A program made the translations under genes and the position numbers. DNA of 7,096 bases, from assembly GCA_004299215.1 (NCBI GenBank), contig SCTD01000061.1:1-7096 (forward strand). Reading direction: 5' to 3'. Shown here piece by piece: positions 4,698-7,096 of this stretch. The notes beneath the pieces are model-generated. The model had not been told where the DNA came from. It searched no databases and saw only the letters and a list, made by a program, of their open reading frames with translations. How positions within the stretch are numbered: position 1 is the stretch's first letter; the number at the start of each line of letters is the position of its first letter. Source of the stretch: Frankiales bacterium. Its GTDB lineage: Bacteria > Actinomycetota > Actinomycetes > Mycobacteriales > SCTD01.

Positions 4698-6944
4698 ATG
4701 ACATCCCCCTCGCATGCGCCCCGTCGACTCGTCCGGATCGGCGTCGCCGTCGTCGCGCTCGTGGCCCCGGTGGCCCTGGCCGGGCCGGCCTTCGCCAGCA
4801 GCACGGCCAACGAGATCGTCTACACCGCGGACGACAACAACGACGGCGTCTACAGCGTCGTGATCCGTGACCTGGAGAGCCGGCGCGTGACGACGGTGCT
4901 CCCGGCCGACACGACCAACCAGTGGATCTACGACGAGCCGGAGCTCTCGCCCGACGGCACCCGGGTGGCGCTGTCCACCGACCGCGGCGGCTCCTCGGAG
5001 CTCGACGAGGCCATCGCGGTCGTCAACCGCGACGGCACGAACTTCCGCCGGCTGACCACGCCCCCCGCGCCGGTCGAGTCCGGGACGACGACCACCCTGT
5101 CCATCGACGTGGCCGCCGCGTGGTCGCCGGACGGGACCCGGATCGCGTTCACGCGCATCACCATCACGGCCGACGACGACCTGAACGTCGAGCCGACCGT
5201 GGACACCAGCATCCTCGTGGTGCCGGCCGCCGGTGGGGCGGCCACGCCGCTCGCCGGGGCCGAGAACGGCTACACCGCCGACTGGAGCCCGGACGGCACC
5301 AAGATCGTCTTCGCGGACTTCCCCGACGCCTCGACCGACGACTCCGGCCCGCTGACCGTCGTGAACAGCAACGGCACCGGCAGCCCCGTCGTCCTCGGCG
5401 TCAGCGGGCAGCAGCCCGCGTGGTCGCCTGACGGCAGCACCATCGCCTACGCGACGGTCACCGCACGCGACAGCAACCGCACGCGGGCGTGGGACACCAC
5501 CCAGATCGCCACCGTCCCCGCCACCGGCGGCGCCGAGCGGCGGCTCGCGCCGACCCAGCCCGGAAGCGCGCCGACCGTGGCGGAGTACCCCGCGTGGACC
5601 CCCGACGGCGAGGCGATCGTCTACGACGTCTACCCCTACAGCGCGACCGACCCGTTCCCCCCGGGCGACCTGTGGGCCGTCGACCGGAACGGCGTCCGCG
5701 CCGGCCGGGTCACCGCGACCGCCGGCGACGAGGCGCAGCCGCACGTGCAGGGCCCGGCCCCGTCGTCGGTCAGCGCCGGGACCGCGTCGACGTACACCCC
5801 CGTCACGCCCAAGCGCATCCTCGACACCCGCAGCGGGCTCGGGGCGGCGGCCGCCAAGGTCGGCCCGGGCAGCTCGATCAACCTGACCGTGCACGGCGTC
5901 TCGACCGCCGAGGGCGCGGTCCCGTCGAACGCGTCCGCCGTGGTGCTCAACCTGACGGTGACGGGCACGACGTCCGGGACGGACGTCCGCGCCTATCCCG
6001 CCGGCACCCCGGTCCCCGGCGCCAGCAACCTCAACGCAGGTGCGGGCCAGACGGTCCCGAACCTCGTCACCGTGCGGATCGGCTCGGGCGGTGCGATCAG
6101 CCTCTACAACAGCGGCGGCACCGTGCACCTGATCGCCGACATCGCCGGCTACTACACCCCGGACGCCGCCGGGGCCGGCTTCGCGCCGGTCGACCCGAGC
6201 CGCATCCTCGACACGCGCAGCGGGGTCGGCGGAGCGACCGCGAAGGTCGGGCCGGCGTCGTCCATCGACCTGCAGGTCACCGGCGCGCTGACCACCGCCG
6301 ACGGCGCCACCGTCAGCGTCCCGGCCGACGCCCGGGCCGTCGTCCTCAACGTGACCGCGACCGGCGCGACCGCCACGACCGACGTCCGCGTCTACCCGAC
6401 GCCGACCGACGGGGCGGTGCCCGAGGTCAGCAACCTCAACGTGCGGGCCGGCCAGACCACGCCGAACCTCGTCACCGTCGCCGTCGGGCAGGGCGGCAAG
6501 GTGCGGCTGCGCAACGGCGCCGGCTCGGTCAACCTGATCGCCGACCTCGCCGGCTACTACTCGGCGAGCGCCCCGGGCCGCTTCGTGCCGGTGGCGCCGA
6601 CCCGCTTCCTCGACACCCGCAGCGGCGTCGGCGGCGCGCCGATCCCGGTCACGGCCGGCGGGCACGTCGACCTCAAGGCCGCCGGTACCCGCGGCGTACC
6701 CGCCGGGGCGACCGCGGTCGTGCTCAACCTGACCGGCACCGGTGTCTCCGCCAGCACCGACGTCCGGGCGTTCCCGGTGGGCGCGGCGACGGTCCCGACC
6801 GTCAGCAACCTGAACCTCACCCAGGGGGCGACGCGGGCGAACCTCGCCATCGTGAAGACCGGCACCGACGGGCGGGTCCGGATCCGCAACGGCGCGGGCT
6901 CGGTCAACCTGATCGGCGACCTCGCCGGCTACATGATCGGCTGA
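4698..6944 (+). CDS. Secreted TolB/PD40-like beta-propeller protein with three C-terminal actinobacterial surface repeats
   Basis: This 748-residue protein starts with a signal peptide: basic residues at 8-13, a hydrophobic core to 29, and a likely cut after AFA (residue 33). No sorting motif, lipobox or C-terminal membrane anchor is seen, so it is probably released or held non-covalently. Residues 36-350 hold five PD40/WD40-like blades marked by SPDGTRVAL (84-92), WSPDGTRIAF (142-151), WSPDGTKIVF (196-205), WSPDGSTIAY (242-251) and WTPDGEAIVY (300-309), as in TolB-like propellers. Residues 366-487, 495-621 and 629-746 are three copies of a beta-rich repeat with P.RxLDTRSG near the start, AVVLNxT and SNLN in the middle, and LI.D.AGY at the end. 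Actinobacterial secreted proteins often carry this repeat; I know of no proven function. GGAAGG supports the ATG. Adhesion or glycan binding is a guess. Confidence 0.9.
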   Translation: MTSPSHAPRRLVRIGVAVVALVAPVALAGPAFASSTANEIVYTADDNNDGVYSVVIRDLESRRVTTVLPADTTNQWIYDEPELSPDGTRVALSTDRGGSSELDEAIAVVNRDGTNFRRLTTPPAPVESGTTTTLSIDVAAAWSPDGTRIAFTRITITADDDLNVEPTVDTSILVVPAAGGAATPLAGAENGYTADWSPDGTKIVFADFPDASTDDSGPLTVVNSNGTGSPVVLGVSGQQPAWSPDGSTIAYATVTARDSNRTRAWDTTQIATVPATGGAERRLAPTQPGSAPTVAEYPAWTPDGEAIVYDVYPYSATDPFPPGDLWAVDRNGVRAGRVTATAGDEAQPHVQGPAPSSVSAGTASTYTPVTPKRILDTRSGLGAAAAKVGPGSSINLTVHGVSTAEGAVPSNASAVVLNLTVTGTTSGTDVRAYPAGTPVPGASNLNAGAGQTVPNLVTVRIGSGGAISLYNSGGTVHLIADIAGYYTPDAAGAGFAPVDPSRILDTRSGVGGATAKVGPASSIDLQVTGALTTADGATVSVPADARAVVLNVTATGATATTDVRVYPTPTDGAVPEVSNLNVRAGQTTPNLVTVAVGQGGKVRLRNGAGSVNLIADLAGYYSASAPGRFVPVAPTRFLDTRSGVGGAPIPVTAGGHVDLKAAGTRGVPAGATAVVLNLTGTGVSASTDVRAFPVGAATVPTVSNLNLTQGATRANLAIVKTGTDGRVRIRNGAGSVNLIGDLAGYMIG
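5793..6158 (+). repeat. Surface repeat copy 1 (residues 366-487)
   Basis: This copy begins YTPVTPKRILDTRSG and ends LIADIAGYY. Compared with copies 2 and 3 it has LGAAAAKV in place of the GVGGA start and YNSGGTVHLI in place of RNGAGSVNLI, so it is the most divergent of the three. Confidence 0.85.
6180..6560 (+). repeat. Surface repeat copy 2 (residues 495-621)
   Basis: This copy begins FAPVDPSRILDTRSGVGG and ends SVNLIADLAGYY. It is slightly longer than the others because of extra residues around LTTADGATVSVPAD. Its last 48 bases (6510-6557) match copy 3 at 46 positions. Confidence 0.85.
6582..6935 (+). repeat. Surface repeat copy 3 (residues 629-746)
   Basis: This copy begins FVPVAPTRFLDTRSGVGG and ends SVNLIGDLAGYM, two residues before the stop. 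The usual closing GYY is GYM here. It is the shortest copy and forms the extreme C-terminus, with no anchor after it. Confidence 0.85.
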
Positions 6945-7096
6945 GCCTCCGGGGCAGCCCCCCCCGCACTCCCCGACGATCTTCGTCTCGTTGTGGCCCG
7001 CTGAGCGTGGGACACCCACGACAGGACGAAGATCGTTGCGGTTGAGGGGCCCCACACGGGCGGTCGCGCGGTGGTAGGAAGCGGCTCCACTCCTGC
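6945..7096. other. Noncoding right end of the window
   Basis: Besides the nested inverted repeat, this stretch has a small GGGG-CAG-CCCC hairpin at 6951-6961 just after the stop codon. At 7037-7096 nothing is firm: TAGGAA at 7075-7080 could be a -10 for a gene beyond the edge, but no -35 lies at a normal distance. No supported gene is present. Confidence 0.5.
6976..7036. repeat. Nested inverted repeat downstream of the secreted protein
   Basis: A perfect 12-bp inverted pair, ACGATCTTCGTC at 6976-6987 and its complement at 7025-7036, encloses 37 bases. Within these, CGTGGG and CCCACG (7006-7020) form a second perfect 6-bp hairpin with a three-base loop. The element lies 31 bp after the stop at 6944. 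It could act as a transcription terminator, though no U-tract follows, or be one copy of a dispersed palindromic repeat. The palindrome is certain; its role is inferred. Confidence 0.7.

Noticed and set aside
3062..4810. Long minus-strand open frame running through fba, the riboswitch region and the rpf start
   Set aside because: It is a shifted frame of fba, rich in Arg/Gly, and crosses the noncoding riboswitch. The true fba frame matches a known enzyme along its whole length.
5793..6935. Periodic sequence as a possible CRISPR or noncoding tandem array
   Set aside because: The periodicity is about 390 bp, lies in frame inside a coding region and reflects protein domain repeats.
4599..7055. 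Very long open frame (over 800 codons) on the minus strand opposite the secreted protein
   Set aside because: Its product is a monotonous Arg/Gly/Ala/Asp/Val-rich string with no domain or signal peptide. It mirrors the third-position GC bias of the plus-strand gene, which has clear propeller and repeat motifs.
7042..7080. TTGAGG and TAGGAA as a promoter for a gene beyond the right edge
   Set aside because: The spacer would be 27 bases, far too long for a normal sigma-70-type promoter.

Overview
The window is very GC-rich and carries gene families typical of high-GC Gram-positive bacteria: a resuscitation-promoting factor, a DUF3151 protein, a mycobacterial-type class II aldolase, GTG starts, a leaderless-looking promoter and the secreted 'LDTRSG...GYY' repeat. 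It is almost certainly an Actinomycetota chromosome. A soil or rock actinobacterium such as Geodermatophilaceae or Nocardioidaceae is a guess from gene flavour only; no 16S or marker tree is available. It reads as ordinary core chromosome. I see no phage, transposase, defence island, CRISPR or tRNA.

Layout, left to right. (1) Bases 1-1211, minus strand: a two-HKD phospholipase D / ClsB-like cardiolipin synthase whose C-terminus runs off the left edge. (2) 1212-1297: divergent promoter region. (3) 1298-1798, plus strand: a small helical conserved hypothetical protein with a leaderless-type GTG start. (4) 1795-2211, minus: a DUF3151 protein, whose stop codon overlaps that of (3) in a shared CTAG. 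(5) 2226-3158, minus: a secreted Rpf-type muralytic enzyme with an alanine-rich linker and a C-terminal peptidoglycan-binding domain, 14 bp upstream of DUF3151 and probably co-transcribed with it. (6) 3172-3346, minus: a ydaO-type cyclic-di-AMP riboswitch in the rpf leader, with a promoter-like -10 upstream. (7) 3418-4440, minus: class II fructose-bisphosphate aldolase. (8) 4441-4697: divergent promoter region. (9) 4698-6944, plus: a 748-aa secreted protein that joins a five-blade TolB/PD40-like propeller to three copies of a ~120-residue actinobacterial surface repeat. (10) 6945-7096: noncoding, with a 61-bp nested inverted repeat.

How the parts relate. The minus-strand block fba - riboswitch/rpf - DUF3151 looks like a conserved actinobacterial neighbourhood joining central carbon metabolism to cell-wall remodelling. 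The riboswitch should tie Rpf output, and perhaps DUF3151, to the second messenger c-di-AMP. The riboswitch's terminal stem can be extended to cover the rpf Shine-Dalgarno sequence, which suggests an OFF switch acting on translation. The PLD enzyme (membrane lipid) and the secreted repeat protein are envelope-related but show no sign of co-regulation with the block.

Most likely to repay a second look: the SD-occluding arrangement of the riboswitch, the propeller-plus-triple-repeat protein of unknown function, and the palindromic element at the right end, which may be a dispersed repeat. I found no convincing wholly new multi-gene system.
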